From contig NZ_KB899636.1 of NCBI RefSeq assembly GCF_000378405.1, positions 3,089 to 67,088 of the forward strand: DNA of 64,000 nucleotides, read 5' to 3'. Positions within the stretch are counted from its first letter, which is position 1, and every line of letters starts with the position of its first letter. Shown in pieces: positions 43,149 through 53,605 of the stretch. Made by a program: the position numbers and the translations under genes. Source of the DNA: Succinimonas amylolytica DSM 2873 (GTDB lineage Bacteria > Pseudomonadota > Gammaproteobacteria > Enterobacterales > Succinivibrionaceae). The notes under the pieces were generated by a model, which was not told the DNA's origin, ran no database searches, and worked only from the letters and a program-made list of their open reading frames with translations.

Positions 43149-45455
43149 ATGGCAGAACTCAATGAGCTTCAGAAGCAGGCATGGGCCGGATTTGCAGCAG
43201 GTGCCTGGCAGGATTCTATCGATACCCGTGATTTCATTCAGAAGAATTACACTCCTTATGAAGGGGATGATTCCTTCCTTGAAGGTCCTACCGAAGCTAC
43301 AACCACCCTGTGGAATCAGGTAATGGAAGGTATCAAGGTCGAAAACAAGACTCATGCTCCTCTTGATTTTGATCCTGACACTCCTTCTACCATTACTTCC
43401 CACAAGCCCGGTTACATTAACAAGGATCTTGAGCAGATTGTAGGACTCCAGACCGATGCTCCTCTCAAGAGAGCCATCATGCCTTTCGGCGGCATTCGCA
43501 TGATCCAGACTTCATGCGAAACCTACGGCAAGCCTTTCAATAAGGACGTAGAGAAGATTTTCACTGAATACAGAAAGACCCACAACCAGGGCGTGTTTGA
43601 CGTTTACACCAAGGGAATCAGAGACTGCCGCAAGAGCAAGGTATTAACCGGGCTTCCTGATGCCTACGGCCGCGGCCGCATCATCGGCGACTATCGCCGT
43701 GTTGCCCTCTACGGCATTGACGCTCTCATGGCAGACAAGGCCAGACAGTTCGATTCCTACCAGGCTCAGCTCGAAAATCCTAAGGATGAGAGAGAGCTTG
43801 AAGACACCATCCGCTCCCGCGAGGAAATTAAGGAACAGTGGAAGGCTCTGGGTGAACTGAAGCAGATGGCTGCCTCCTACGGCTGCGATATCTCCGCCCC
43901 TGCCAAAACTGCCAAGGAAGCCATGCAGGCCACCTATTTCGGCTATCTGGCCGCTGTGAAGTCTCAGAACGGTGCCGCAATGTCCTACGGCCGTACCGCC
44001 ACCTTCCACGACATCTACATTGAGCGTGACATCAAAAACGGCGTACTGACCGAGAAGCAGGCTCAGGAGCTGGTTGATCACATGATCATGAAGCTCCGCA
44101 TGGTGCGTTTCCTCCGTACACCGGAATATGATTCTCTGTTCTCCGGAGATCCTATCTGGGCTACCGAATCCCTCGGCGGCATGGGCCTTGACGGCAGAAC
44201 TCTGGTAACCAAGACCTGCTTCCGTTACCTCCAGACCCTTTACAACATGGGCACCTCTCCGGAGCCTAACATGACCATTCTCTGGTCCGAGAAGCTCCCT
44301 GATGCCTGGAAGAAATTCACCACCAAGGTTTCTATCGACACCTCTTCCATTCAGTATGAAAATGATGACCTCATGCGTCCGGATTTCAACAGCGATGACT
44401 ATGCCATTGCCTGCTGTGTGTCCCCGATGGTTATCGGCAAGAGAATGCAGTTCTTCGGCGCCCGTGCCAACCTGGCCAAGACTCTCCTGTACTCCATCAA
44501 CGGCGGTAAGGACGAGCTCATTGTCAAAGATGGCAAGCACATGCAGGTAGGCCCCAAGACCGATATTCCTTCCGGCGAATACCTGGAATTCGACGACGTA
44601 ATGCAGCGCGTTGACAAGTTCATGGACTGGCTGGCTACCCAGTATGTAACAGCTCTTAATGTCATTCACTACATGCATGACAAGTATGCCTATGAAGCTG
44701 TCCAGATGGCACTCCATGACCGCGACGTATTCCGTACTATGGCCTGTGGCGTTGCCGGCCTTTCCGTTGCCGCCGACTCCCTGTCAGCCATCAAGTACGC
44801 CAAGGTTAAGCCTATTCGCGATGAAGACGGCGTTGCCACCAAGTTCGACATCCAGGGAGACTTCCCGAAGTTCGGCAACAATGACGAACGCGTAGACTCC
44901 ATTGCCTGCGACCTCGTTGAGCGCTTCATGAAAAAGATCAAGGAACGCGTAACTTACAGAAACGCTCTTCCTACCCAGTCAATTCTTACCATTACCTCCA
45001 ACGTAGTATATGGCAAGAACACCGGAGATACTCCTTGCGGACGTGAAGCTCACAAGCCGTTCGGCCCTGGTGCCAACCCGATGCACGGCCGTGATGTAAA
45101 GGGTGCCGTAGCTTCTCTGTCTTCTGTAGCCAAGCTTCCGTTTGATTACGCAAAGGACGGTATTTCCTATACCTTCTCCATTGTTCCGGCAGCACTCGGC
45201 AATGACAAGGATACCCAGAACAAGAACCTTATCGGTCTTCTGGACGGTTACTTCCACCATTCTCCGGATCACGAAGGCGGTCAGCATCTGAATGTCAATG
45301 TTCTGAACAGAGACACTCTGATCGACGCTCAGAATAATCCTGAGAAGTATCCGATGCTCACCATCCGTGTTTCCGGATATGCCGTACGTTTCAACTCCCT
45401 CACCAGAGAGCAGCAGAACGACGTCATTACCCGTACCTTCACCAGTTCTCTCTAA
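43149..45455 (+). CDS. pflB: Formate acetyltransferase (pyruvate formate-lyase)
   Basis: PflB splits pyruvate with CoA to acetyl-CoA and formate during anaerobic growth. The catalytic cysteine pair is Cys422-Cys423 in IACCVSPM, and the glycyl radical site is Gly743 in [30 protein letters not shown] is also typical. At 768 residues it is slightly longer than E. coli PflB. Neither the formate channel gene focA, normally upstream, nor the activase gene pflA is in the window, so activation depends on a distant locus. Codon use is strongly biased (GAAGG, CTCC, ATC types), suggesting very high expression. Its product feeds Pta, also encoded here. Confidence 0.98.
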   Translation: MAELNELQKQAWAGFAAGAWQDSIDTRDFIQKNYTPYEGDDSFLEGPTEATTTLWNQVMEGIKVENKTHAPLDFDPDTPSTITSHKPGYINKDLEQIVGLQTDAPLKRAIMPFGGIRMIQTSCETYGKPFNKDVEKIFTEYRKTHNQGVFDVYTKGIRDCRKSKVLTGLPDAYGRGRIIGDYRRVALYGIDALMADKARQFDSYQAQLENPKDERELEDTIRSREEIKEQWKALGELKQMAASYGCDISAPAKTAKEAMQATYFGYLAAVKSQNGAAMSYGRTATFHDIYIERDIKNGVLTEKQAQELVDHMIMKLRMVRFLRTPEYDSLFSGDPIWATESLGGMGLDGRTLVTKTCFRYLQTLYNMGTSPEPNMTILWSEKLPDAWKKFTTKVSIDTSSIQYENDDLMRPDFNSDDYAIACCVSPMVIGKRMQFFGARANLAKTLLYSINGGKDELIVKDGKHMQVGPKTDIPSGEYLEFDDVMQRVDKFMDWLATQYVTALNVIHYMHDKYAYEAVQMALHDRDVFRTMACGVAGLSVAADSLSAIKYAKVKPIRDEDGVATKFDIQGDFPKFGNNDERVDSIACDLVERFMKKIKERVTYRNALPTQSILTITSNVVYGKNTGDTPCGREAHKPFGPGANPMHGRDVKGAVASLSSVAKLPFDYAKDGISYTFSIVPAALGNDKDTQNKNLIGLLDGYFHHSPDHEGGQHLNVNVLNRDTLIDAQNNPEKYPMLTIRVSGYAVRFNSLTREQQNDVITRTFTSSL

Positions 45456-45490
45456 TGAGATCTGCCTGAAGGCTCACAACTGACACACTG

Positions 45491-45516
45491 GCCCCGGATT
45501 TATCCGGGGCTTTTTT
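45491..45516 (+). terminator. Rho-independent terminator after pflB
   Basis: A perfect eight-base stem (gccccgga/tccggggc) with a four-base loop is followed by six T residues. Confidence 0.93.
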
Positions 45517-45696
45517 GTATCGGGTATTCAGGTGCCGCGTTGATCAATGGCATCAATAATGATACCATTTACCCGTTTTCCTCATGCGGGAAAACAACCG
45601 CTGCGGAAAACTCCAAGGCGCAGAGAGGAATTCTTCAGAAACCCGCACCCCGTAAACTGTGCGGCATCCGCATTTCTCCTACGGACACTATTTCAC

Positions 45697-46272
45697 ATGA
45701 ACTCAGGAATATTCATTACTGCCCTCGCCGGCATCATACTGTTTACCGCCGGGTGCAACTCCATACCGGAACAATCCCTGGAATTTTATGAAAATCAGAA
45801 TATAGAGCTTTCGGGAATTAAAACCTTCGCTACTTCCGGAAAAATCGCTATTATCGAAAAAAATACCAGAATGTCCTCATTCCTTAACTTTTCTGTAAGG
45901 GATGACTCCTACATCCTGGAACTGACGGCGCTTACCGGATCCACCGTCTTCAGACTGGAAAACACCTCGGGGAGAGCCGTTATAACCGACAGCGACGGAA
46001 ATAAATACACCGGAACTGCGGATGAGCTCATCAAGAGACTTACCGGGCTCAGCATCCCCGCAGACCGGCTGCCGGATATTGTCCGGGCAATCCCGGGTGA
46101 TCTCCCCTGCACCAGGAATGAAAACCATACTATCAGGGAAATTACTCATAACAAATTCACTGCAACCTATGATCGCTACGGCACCACCGGAAAGTACGTT
46201 CTTCCGGAATTTATTACGATTAAAGGGCAGGATCTCATAATCAGAATCAGGATAAACAAGTGGGAAATATAA
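45697..46272 (+). CDS. lolB: Outer-membrane lipoprotein receptor LolB
   Basis: LolB receives lipoproteins from the periplasmic carrier LolA and inserts them into the outer membrane; it is a lipoprotein itself. I start at the ATG at 45697, giving a lipoprotein signal that ends FTAGC. The frame is open back to 45547, but those residues are basic and not signal-like. Family features are ATSGKIAII, LELTALTGSTVFRLE, KYTGTADELIKRLTGLSIP and IPGDLP. It overlaps ispE by 13 bases. The lolB-ispE-prs order is that of E. coli, but hemA, which lies ahead of lolB there, is absent. Confidence 0.88.
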   Translation: MNSGIFITALAGIILFTAGCNSIPEQSLEFYENQNIELSGIKTFATSGKIAIIEKNTRMSSFLNFSVRDDSYILELTALTGSTVFRLENTSGRAVITDSDGNKYTGTADELIKRLTGLSIPADRLPDIVRAIPGDLPCTRNENHTIREITHNKFTATYDRYGTTGKYVLPEFITIKGQDLIIRIRINKWEI

Positions 46273-47117
46273 CAGTTTGGCCGGCTCCGGCAAAAATTAA
46301 TCTGTCCCTGCGCATCAACGGCAGGCGCGAAGATGGCTATCATGAACTTCAGACGGTGTTTGCCATCCTTGACCGGGGAGACACCCTCACCATCGAACCC
46401 CGTAGCGACGGGGTGATAAATATTTATCCGGACATGGGATTCCCCCTGGAGCATAACATCATCTATAAGGCCATAAAGCTTCTTTGCGGGATTTCCGGAC
46501 GTTCCCTTGGAGGCGATATCCGGGTGGACAAGAAAATCCCCATGGGCGGCGGCCTTGGCGGCGGTTCCAGCGATGCCGCCACCGCTCTTCTTGCCTTTAA
46601 CCATATTTTCAGTCTGGGACTTTCAGAGGAAGATCTGGCCCGGGCCGGAAGAACGCTGGGAGCAGATGTCCCGGTATTCGTCAGAGGCCGCAGTGCCTTT
46701 GCTGAAGGCGTCGGAGAAAAGCTCACCCCGGTCGTCATCCCCGAAAAATGGTATCTCGTTGCTACTCCAAAGAATGTGCACATTTCCACAAAGGAAATAT
46801 TCACACACCCGGATCTTCCTCGCAGCACGCCTAAAATGAGCATCTCGGAAATCATGGCCGCTCCCCTGGTGAACGACTGTCAGGAGCTGGTAAAAAAGAT
46901 CTATCCGGAGGTTGCAACCACACTATCATGGTTGTTAAAATACGCACCATCAGGAATGACCGGAACCGGAGCTTCATGCTTCGCGGAATTTTCTGATGAA
47001 AACACCGCTGTTCAGGCATATAAAAGTCTTCCGGACAGTATTTGCGGCTTTGTAGCCAAAGCCTGCAACTTTTCACCTCTCGGGCAGCTGCTCGAAAAGC
47101 TGAAAAGCCCGGAATGA
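46260..47117 (+). CDS. ispE: 4-diphosphocytidyl-2-C-methyl-D-erythritol kinase
   Basis: IspE phosphorylates CDP-methylerythritol in the MEP isoprenoid pathway. It is a GHMP kinase with WPAPAKINLSLRINGRREDGYHELQTVF at the start, the ATP-binding glycine-rich loop IPMGGGLGGGSSDAATAL near residue 95, LGADVPVFVRGRSAFAEGVGE and TGTGASCFAEF. The start is GTG at 46260, inside the end of lolB, implying translational coupling. Length (285) is normal. Confidence 0.95.
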   Translation: MGNITVWPAPAKINLSLRINGRREDGYHELQTVFAILDRGDTLTIEPRSDGVINIYPDMGFPLEHNIIYKAIKLLCGISGRSLGGDIRVDKKIPMGGGLGGGSSDAATALLAFNHIFSLGLSEEDLARAGRTLGADVPVFVRGRSAFAEGVGEKLTPVVIPEKWYLVATPKNVHISTKEIFTHPDLPRSTPKMSISEIMAAPLVNDCQELVKKIYPEVATTLSWLLKYAPSGMTGTGASCFAEFSDENTAVQAYKSLPDSICGFVAKACNFSPLGQLLEKLKSPE

Positions 47118-47169
47118 ACAGTCCTAAAAAATCAAATCAGTCACTAAAAGATCATCTGAGGTTAATACC

Positions 47170-48117
47170 GTGCCGGATATGAAGATTTTTGCAGGGAACG
47201 GAACTCCTGACCTTGCTCAGAAAATTGCCGAAAAACTGTTTACCAGATTAGGCAATGCAACCGTCGATCGTTTCAGCGATGGCGAAATCCATGTGCAAAT
47301 CAATGAAAATGTGCGCGGCGGCGACATTTTCATCATCCAGTCCACCTGCGCCCCCACTAACGACAACCTCATGGAACTCATTGTGATGATTGACGCCATG
47401 AGACGTGCTTCTGCCGGCCGTATCACTGCCGTGGTTCCGTATTTCGGATATGCCCGCCAGGACAGAAGACTTCGTTCTGCCCGTGTGCCCATCACCGCCA
47501 AGGTGGTTGCCGACCTGCTTTCCAGTGTCGGAGTTGACCGCGTGCTTACTGTGGATCTGCATGCCGAGCAGATTCAGGGCTTCTTCGATGTTCCGGTGGA
47601 CAATGTTTTCGGAAGCCCGATTCTGGTGGATGACATGAAAAACCACAGCTTCGAAAATCCGGTAATCGTTTCTCCGGATATCGGAGGTGTCGTACGCGCC
47701 CGCGCTATTGCCAAGCTTCTTAACGATACTGATATCGCCATTATCGACAAGCGCCGTCCCCGTCCCAATGTCTCCGAAGTGATGCATCTTATCGGAGAAG
47801 TCAAGGATCGCGATGCTATCATCATTGATGACATGATTGATACCGGCGGGACTCTCTGCAAGGCTGCCGATGCCCTGAAGGCCAGAGGCGCAAAGAGAGT
47901 GTTTGCCTATGCCACCCATCCGGTACTCTCCGGCCCGGCTCTCAGAAACATCTCCGAATCCAGCCTGGACGAGGTTATCGTTACCGACTCCATCCCGCTG
48001 TCCGAGGAAATGAAAGCCACCGGCAAGGTAAAGGTGCTGACTCTGGCTCCGATGCTGGCTGAAGCTATTCGCCGCATTTCCAATGAAGAATCCATTTCCG
48101 CAATGTTTGAAGCCTAA
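47170..48117 (+). CDS. prs: Ribose-phosphate pyrophosphokinase
   Basis: Prs makes PRPP from ribose 5-phosphate and ATP for nucleotides, histidine, tryptophan and NAD. The protein is almost the same as E. coli Prs across its 315 residues: [17 protein letters not shown] at the start, the catalytic flexible loop [22 protein letters not shown], and the PRPP-binding [14 protein letters not shown]. The start is GTG, as in E. coli, with GAGG upstream. It ends at a strong terminator. Confidence 0.98.
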   Translation: MPDMKIFAGNGTPDLAQKIAEKLFTRLGNATVDRFSDGEIHVQINENVRGGDIFIIQSTCAPTNDNLMELIVMIDAMRRASAGRITAVVPYFGYARQDRRLRSARVPITAKVVADLLSSVGVDRVLTVDLHAEQIQGFFDVPVDNVFGSPILVDDMKNHSFENPVIVSPDIGGVVRARAIAKLLNDTDIAIIDKRRPRPNVSEVMHLIGEVKDRDAIIIDDMIDTGGTLCKAADALKARGAKRVFAYATHPVLSGPALRNISESSLDEVIVTDSIPLSEEMKATGKVKVLTLAPMLAEAIRRISNEESISAMFEA

Positions 48118-48144
48118 AAGCGGGATTCGGAACAAAAAAATGCT

Positions 48145-48184
48145 AAAAGGCAGTCATTCCGCAATGACTGCCTTTTGTTTTTTC
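48145..48184 (+). terminator. Strong terminator after prs
   Basis: A 14-base perfect stem (48145-48158 with 48163-48176) closes on a four-base loop, followed by g and seven T residues. Confidence 0.93.
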
Positions 48185-48309
48185 AAAAAGTGCTGTTAAT
48201 AGCTTTCCAGTTCCTTGTAGAAACAGTCACCGAGAGCTTTATTGTTCCGTAAGAGAATCATTCATCCCGTCTACGGAACAGGTCCCGATGACTGCCTGTA
48301 GCCCCTAAT

Positions 48310-49659
48310 TCAAAGCCGCTCCAGAAGTTTCCCCTGAATACCGTTGAAGCCGCCATTACTCATAACCAGAATCACATCCCCGGACTTTGCTTCTCTTTTA
48401 ATATCCTCAAGCATGGCATCAAAATCATGACAGACATTGAACTTATGGCCGTCCGCCAGTTCGTCCGTATTCCATTTCAGGCCGTCAGGGGCATACATAT
48501 AAATTGTATCGGCAATGGCCAGAGCATCCTGAAGCTGCTCATGATTGACCCCCAGCTTCATGGTATTGGAACGGGGCTCAAAAACCGCGATAATCTTCTT
48601 TTCAGATCCCACCTTCTTTCTAAGGCCGTCCAGAGTGGTTCTGATGGCCGTGGGATGATGAGCAAAGTCATCGTAAAGCGAAATGCCGTTCTTTTCTCCC
48701 TTGAATTCCATTCTTCTCTTTGGCATTTTGAATTCACACAGTGCAGCTACAGATATTTCCGGGGAAATGCCGATAAATCTGGCGGCCTCAATAGCCATAA
48801 GAGCGTTCCTGACATTATGGATACCAATGCCTTCCCACGAAACCTCGCCAATCCTGGTGCCGTCCTTTTCATAAACCGCAAAGACACTGCCGTCATCTTT
48901 TTTGAGCTCGGCATAAATACCGGCACCGGGAGCTCCGGTTCTGACCAGATTGGACCAGCATCCCATATCAATAACCTCATCCAGAGTCCGGGAATCACAG
49001 GGCACAATAACCTCACCCTTGCCCGGAATAATACGCACCAGATGATGGAACTGCTTCTGAATCGCCCTGATATCCTCAAAAATATCGGCGTGATCATATT
49101 CCAGATTATTCAGAATCTGCACGAAGGGCCGATAATGCACAAACTTGGATCTTTTATCAAAGAAGGCACAGTCGTATTCGTCGGACTCAATTACAAAATA
49201 AGGAGAATCCCCTACCCGAGCAGAGGTATCAAAATTCCCCGGCACCCCGCCGATAAGAAAGCCTGGCTTATATCCGGCACACTCCAGAACCCAGGCGCAC
49301 ATGGCAGACGTGGAAGTTTTTCCATGAGTTCCGGCAACTCCGATTACTTTCCTGGTATTCAGCACGTAGTGCTCCAGCCACTCCGGCCCAGACACGAAAG
49401 GCAGCCCTTCGTTAAGCATATATTCCACACAGGGATTACCTCTTTTCATGGCGTTCCCGACAATAATCAGATCCGGAGCCGGGGACAGCTGAGCCGGATC
49501 ATACCCTTCCGTAATCTCGATCCCTTTGTCTCTGAGCATGGTGCTCATCGGAGGATATACATTGGCGTCCGAACCGGATACCCGATACCCCAGCTCCTTT
49601 GCAATAACTGCGACCCCGCCCATGAAGGTGCCGCAGATCCCTAAAATATGAACATGCAT
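48310..49659 (-). CDS. mpl: UDP-N-acetylmuramate:L-Ala-gamma-D-Glu-meso-DAP ligase
   Basis: Mpl reattaches recycled murein tripeptide to UDP-MurNAc. It belongs to the Mur ligase family: N-terminal HILGICGTFMGGVAVIAKELGYRVSGSD, the ATP loop GVAGTHGKTSTSAMC near residue 110, ESDEYDCAFFDKRSKFVHY, NLEYDHADIF and YDDFAHHPTAIRTTL. The features that separate it from MurC are the GTFMGG start and length (449). Its presence indicates an active peptidoglycan-recycling pathway. It is a single gene, convergent with prs. Confidence 0.95.
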   Translation of the reverse strand: MHVHILGICGTFMGGVAVIAKELGYRVSGSDANVYPPMSTMLRDKGIEITEGYDPAQLSPAPDLIIVGNAMKRGNPCVEYMLNEGLPFVSGPEWLEHYVLNTRKVIGVAGTHGKTSTSAMCAWVLECAGYKPGFLIGGVPGNFDTSARVGDSPYFVIESDEYDCAFFDKRSKFVHYRPFVQILNNLEYDHADIFEDIRAIQKQFHHLVRIIPGKGEVIVPCDSRTLDEVIDMGCWSNLVRTGAPGAGIYAELKKDDGSVFAVYEKDGTRIGEVSWEGIGIHNVRNALMAIEAARFIGISPEISVAALCEFKMPKRRMEFKGEKNGISLYDDFAHHPTAIRTTLDGLRKKVGSEKKIIAVFEPRSNTMKLGVNHEQLQDALAIADTIYMYAPDGLKWNTDELADGHKFNVCHDFDAMLEDIKREAKSGDVILVMSNGGFNGIQGKLLERL

Positions 49660-49821
49660 ATAAATCTCTGTCCGTCTTTTCAGTAAAAAACAGTCAAAAC
49701 CACATTACATTGCAGGCTTTGCCGCAAAAAACAATTTCTCTGAATTCACGATTATAACCGCTGGAAAAAGAAACTGTCAGATATCGCCTGATAACGCCGG
49801 CTTATTCACAGTTTCGGAAAC

Positions 49822-49853
49822 AAAAAAACAAAAGGGGCTTCTTCCCAAGCCCC
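49822..49853 (-). terminator. Terminator after apbE
   Basis: On the minus strand ggggctt pairs with aagcccc around a six-base loop, followed by a T-rich tract (ttttgttttttt). Confidence 0.85.
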
Positions 49854-49879
49854 CCGTAAATCTGATCTTCAGAACAGCA

Positions 49880-50956
49880 TCAGTCGCATACCAGATATTT
49901 CTGCATCGCCCTGCTGTAGTGAGCCTTGAATTCGTTGCCTTCCTTCACAATGGTATAGATAGCCATATTTCTTTCATTGGCAAACCGGATCGCCGCTTCG
50001 GATCCCATAACCATCAGTCCGGTGTCAATGGCATCCGTCCAGAGAGCGGTGGCGCCAACTACCGAAACCGAAACCGTATGATGGGTTATAGGCTTCCCGG
50101 TAGCCGGATCTATGATATGACTGAGACGCTGTCCGGTCTTTTCGTCAATCTTGTAGTTCCGATAGCTTCCGGAAGTGGAGATAGCCTGGCCCATGGTGCA
50201 CACTGGCACTTCAAGCCGCTGTCCCACATTCTGCTCGGCAGTGGGATGCTCGATGGCAATAACCCAGTCCTTGCCTCTGCTGTTCAGACCTTTGGTACGT
50301 ATGGCCCCGGCCACAGAAACCATGTAGTTCTGAATACCCCGGAGCTCCATAAGTTCCGCCAGCTTGTCAGCCCCGAACCCTTCTCCCACGGTTGAAAGAT
50401 CTACCTCAAGATTGGGAATGTCCTTTTTCAGCTCCGCAAAGCTGTAGCCCACTGAAACATGCAGCTTGTCCAGACCAATGCGCTTTCTGGCAGCCTTGAT
50501 GGCACTGTCATCAGGTGTTGGTGGCAATGTTTCCGTTTTAACGTGTCCGAACCCCCAGAGATTAACCAGAGGTCCTACAGTTACATCCACGGCGCCATCC
50601 AGCTCCTTCCCGGCCCGGAGGCTCGCAATAACCACATCGGCCACATCCTGAGACACCCGGAACGGCTCGGTGGATTTGTGCTGGTTGAATTTGGACAGCT
50701 CGCTGTTTTTATCAAAGAAGGATATCTCCCGGTTCACCCGATCCAGCACCTCCTCCGCTTCATGGCGAAGCTGCTCCTGCCCTCCGGGATAATCTCCGAT
50801 AACGATAATGTTGTAGAAAGTGCCCATGGTCTTGCCGCCGATCTTGAGCTCACTCCGGGATACCGAGGAACTCCCCACGTCACAACCCGAAAGTCCGGTG
50901 GAAAAACCGGTCAGAAGCGCAAGTGCCAAGCAGCCGAATATTATTTTTTTCATCAA
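49880..50956 (-). CDS. apbE: FAD:protein FMN transferase ApbE
   Basis: ApbE links FMN covalently to threonine residues of periplasm-facing flavoproteins such as NqrB, NqrC and RnfG/RnfD. The N-terminus is a lipoprotein signal (lipobox SGLSGC), so the enzyme is anchored in the periplasm. Motifs include KTMGTFYNIIV, DVTVGPLVNLWGFG, DLSTVGEGFGADKLAE, VSVAGAIRTKG, SHIIDPATGKPI and the metal-binding region DAIDTGLMVMG. It lies 123 bases downstream of nqrM on the same strand. In Vibrio both follow nqrABCDEF; here the nqr structural genes are not adjacent, as proS runs in the opposite direction. Confidence 0.94.
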   Translation of the reverse strand: MMKKIIFGCLALALLTGFSTGLSGCDVGSSSVSRSELKIGGKTMGTFYNIIVIGDYPGGQEQLRHEAEEVLDRVNREISFFDKNSELSKFNQHKSTEPFRVSQDVADVVIASLRAGKELDGAVDVTVGPLVNLWGFGHVKTETLPPTPDDSAIKAARKRIGLDKLHVSVGYSFAELKKDIPNLEVDLSTVGEGFGADKLAELMELRGIQNYMVSVAGAIRTKGLNSRGKDWVIAIEHPTAEQNVGQRLEVPVCTMGQAISTSGSYRNYKIDEKTGQRLSHIIDPATGKPITHHTVSVSVVGATALWTDAIDTGLMVMGSEAAIRFANERNMAIYTIVKEGNEFKAHYSRAMQKYLVCD

Positions 50957-51079
50957 ATTGAAGAATCCTGAATCATTGCCAATGAAATAAGATACCTCCC
51001 GAAGGTGTTCGGGAAGAACATACGGCAGGCGTAAAAGATGCCGGCCCTCGCATATCGCAGGGACGGCCAGCCCCGGAAT

Positions 51080-51313
51080 TCAGCTATTGTCAGCGGATTC
51101 CGCCTCGGCTCTGCCGGCAAGCTTTTTGATTTTGGTGACCACCACTCTTTTGAAACAGGGCTTTTCACAGGAGCAGGCCTTTTCAACTCCGATATTGGCA
51201 AGTCCGCCGCAGGAGCCGTGAATCATCTTGTGCTGAATGATATACCCGATGGCAGCCAGCAGAAAAAACAGCACAAAGCCTGCAAAGGTATAGAAAAATA
51301 TGCTGAAATCCAT
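51080..51313 (-). CDS. nqrM: Na+-NQR maturation protein NqrM
   Basis: NqrM (DUF539) is a small membrane protein needed to build the iron centre of the Na+-translocating NADH:quinone reductase. The 77-residue product has one membrane helix (residues 5-27) and four cysteines in the family pattern at 35, 47, 49 and 53 (GSCGGLANIGVEKACSCEKP then C). I start at the ATG at 51313, with GGGGGA six bases upstream, not at the in-frame start at 51340. It precedes apbE, and together they predict an Nqr complex elsewhere in the genome. Confidence 0.93.
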   Translation of the reverse strand: MDFSIFFYTFAGFVLFFLLAAIGYIIQHKMIHGSCGGLANIGVEKACSCEKPCFKRVVVTKIKKLAGRAEAESADNS

Positions 51314-51618
51314 GAATCCCCCTGGAAAAGCATGAAACAAGTCCCGGCATCACCGAACCGGCCATGATTTTAACATTAATGCGGCTTTCTGAGTTTTGAA
51401 TTTGCACACTTCTCCAGAGCCTTTTCCCTCCCCGGACGTGACGCTCCCGGATTCTGAGGCATTTCTTCATGGCATTTCCGAAATGAAAGCCTGATGGCAT
51501 AGAAAAAATACCGCAGCTTCTTTATCTTATCAAACCTCTCCAAACCTCACTGTTTTTGCTAAAATAGCGGTCAGTTTTTTCAACCTGTCAAACAGGGATA
51601 AATACTTAAAGGCCCAAC
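51314..51618. other. Divergent intergenic region nqrM / proS
   Basis: No gene is recognised in these 305 bases. A TAAAAT at 51560-51565 is the best candidate -10 box for proS, without a good -35 partner. Confidence 0.4.
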
Positions 51619-53340
51619 ATGCGCACCAGTAAATTTCTATTGTCAACTCTGAAAGAGGTTCCTGCCGAAGCCTCTGTGGCCAGCCACCAGCTTATGCTGC
51701 GTGCCGGTCTTATCCGTCAGCTCGCTTCCGGACTTTACGTCTGGCTTCCCACGGGACTTCGTGTCTTAAACAAGGTGGAAAACATCATCCGCGAGGAAAT
51801 GGACAAATCCGGAGCCCTGGAAATCAACATGCCGGTGGTACAGCCTGCCGAACTCTGGCAGGAATCCGGAAGGTGGGAAAAGTACGGTCCGGAGCTCTGC
51901 CGCTTCAAGGACAGAAAGGAAAACTGCTTTGTTCTCGGTCCAACCCACGAAGAGGTGGTTACCTGGCTGGCCTCCTACGAAGTTAAAAGCTACAAGCAGC
52001 TCCCGCTGAACCTGTACCAGATTCAGACCAAGTTCCGTGACGAGGTGCGCCCCCGTTTCGGCGTAATGCGCGGCAGAGAATTTGTTATGAAGGATGCCTA
52101 TTCCTTCCATACTTCTCTGGACAGTCTCCATGAAACCTATCAGGTCATGTATGATACCTACACCAGCATTTTCAGCAGACTGGGACTGTTCTTCAGGCCG
52201 GTGGAAGCCGACACCGGATCCATCGGCGGCAATCATTCTCATGAATTCCAGGTGCTTGCCGATGCCGGCGAGGATATTATCGTCTTCTCCAACGAATCGG
52301 ATTATGCTGCCAATATTGAAATGGCCGAAGCCCCCATGCCGGCCGAGGAAAGAAAGGCTCCGTCCCAGGAACTAACCAAAGTGGCCACTCCGGATGCCCA
52401 TAGCGTGGAGGAGGTAGCCGCCTTCCTGAACAGAGATATCAGAACCGTAGCCAAAACTCTGGTAGTACACGGCACCGACAAGGACGGCGGAGAATGCCTG
52501 GTAATGCTGGTACTCCGGGGGGATCACGAGCTTAATGAAGTCAAGGCTGAAAAGATCTCCGGCATCTCTGCACCGCTGACATTCGCCTCCGAGCAGGAGA
52601 TCAAAACTGCTTTGGGCGCTCTTCCGGGCTCCCTGGGACCGGTAGGCTTCAGAGGGCGCATCATTATTGACAGAGCTGCCTCGGTAATGTCCGATTTCTG
52701 CACCGGCGCAAACGAAACCGGATTCCACTATACCGGAGCAAATCTGGTCAGAGACATTCCGGATTTCGAAATTCAGGATCTCCGCAACATCGTGGAGGGA
52801 GACCCGAGCCCTGACGGCAAGGGAACCGTTATCCTGAAGCACGGCATCGAAGTAGGACAGGTATTTGAACTCGGTACCAAATATTCAGCCGCCATGGGAG
52901 CCACGGTTCTGGACGAAAACGGCAAGAACATTCCCATGGAAATGGGATGCTACGGTATCGGTGTAACCCGGGTAATCGCTGCCGCCATTGAACAGAACCA
53001 TGATGACAAGGGCATTGTCTGGCCGGCCTCCATGGCACCGTTCCAGGTTGCTGTTGTACCACTCAATTACGGCAAGAGCACTCTGGTGACCGAAACCGCA
53101 GACAGGCTGTATGCGGAACTGGAAAAGGCCGGTGTCGAAGTTCTTCTTGATGATCGGAACGAAAGACCGGGCGTCAAGTTCGCCGACATGGAGCTTATCG
53201 GTATCCCGCATCTGGTAATAATAGGAGAAAAAACTCTCGCCGAAGGCAACGTGGAATACGAGGAAAGAAAGGATCTCTCCAAGAATAAAATTCCCGCTGA
53301 CGCTATTCTGAAGCATCTTCTGGAAAAACTCAGGAATTAA
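51619..53340 (+). CDS. proS: Prolyl-tRNA synthetase, bacterial type
   Basis: ProS charges tRNA-Pro. It is the bacterial form with an editing domain: class II motif 1 near [24 protein letters not shown], motif 2 [26 protein letters not shown], the INS editing domain at about 230-400 ([27 protein letters not shown]), motif 3 [17 protein letters not shown], then the anticodon-binding domain ([21 protein letters not shown]). Length (573) matches E. coli. Confidence 0.97.
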   Translation: MRTSKFLLSTLKEVPAEASVASHQLMLRAGLIRQLASGLYVWLPTGLRVLNKVENIIREEMDKSGALEINMPVVQPAELWQESGRWEKYGPELCRFKDRKENCFVLGPTHEEVVTWLASYEVKSYKQLPLNLYQIQTKFRDEVRPRFGVMRGREFVMKDAYSFHTSLDSLHETYQVMYDTYTSIFSRLGLFFRPVEADTGSIGGNHSHEFQVLADAGEDIIVFSNESDYAANIEMAEAPMPAEERKAPSQELTKVATPDAHSVEEVAAFLNRDIRTVAKTLVVHGTDKDGGECLVMLVLRGDHELNEVKAEKISGISAPLTFASEQEIKTALGALPGSLGPVGFRGRIIIDRAASVMSDFCTGANETGFHYTGANLVRDIPDFEIQDLRNIVEGDPSPDGKGTVILKHGIEVGQVFELGTKYSAAMGATVLDENGKNIPMEMGCYGIGVTRVIAAAIEQNHDDKGIVWPASMAPFQVAVVPLNYGKSTLVTETADRLYAELEKAGVEVLLDDRNERPGVKFADMELIGIPHLVIIGEKTLAEGNVEYEERKDLSKNKIPADAILKHLLEKLRN

Positions 53341-53377
53341 CAGGGGTTTCCGGATACGGCCGTTTCCGATAATCCTG

Positions 53378-53417
53378 AGAGGCACCACCCCGGACCGGGG
53401 CGGTGCCTCTTTCTTTC
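53378..53417 (+). terminator. Rho-independent terminator after proS
   Basis: gaggcacc and ggtgcctc form the outer stem, with an inner cccc/gggg pairing and one A-C mismatch; a T-rich tail (tttctttc) follows. Confidence 0.8.
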
Positions 53418-53605
53418 ACAACCTCGCACCTTATCCTGGGGGCCGCCTGGTTTCAGAGAAAATCCCCCGCATAAAGCCAGGAAAAATCCTGAAATCAGAT
53501 TTTCCGCAAGTCCCAGCCTATGTCAAAATACCGGAATCCGCAGTATGATAAGATGTGACAGAGAAGGTTCGCGCTTCCCGTAATCAACGACGGAGGGATC
53601 AGAAA

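Noticed and set aside
43644..44717. 357-codon open frame antisense to pflB
   Set aside because: A shadow of pflB produced by its extreme codon bias; the product is low in recognisable motifs.
48427..49644. 405-codon open frame antisense to mpl
   Set aside because: It covers mpl almost completely on the opposite strand; mpl is unmistakable, so this is a mirror frame.
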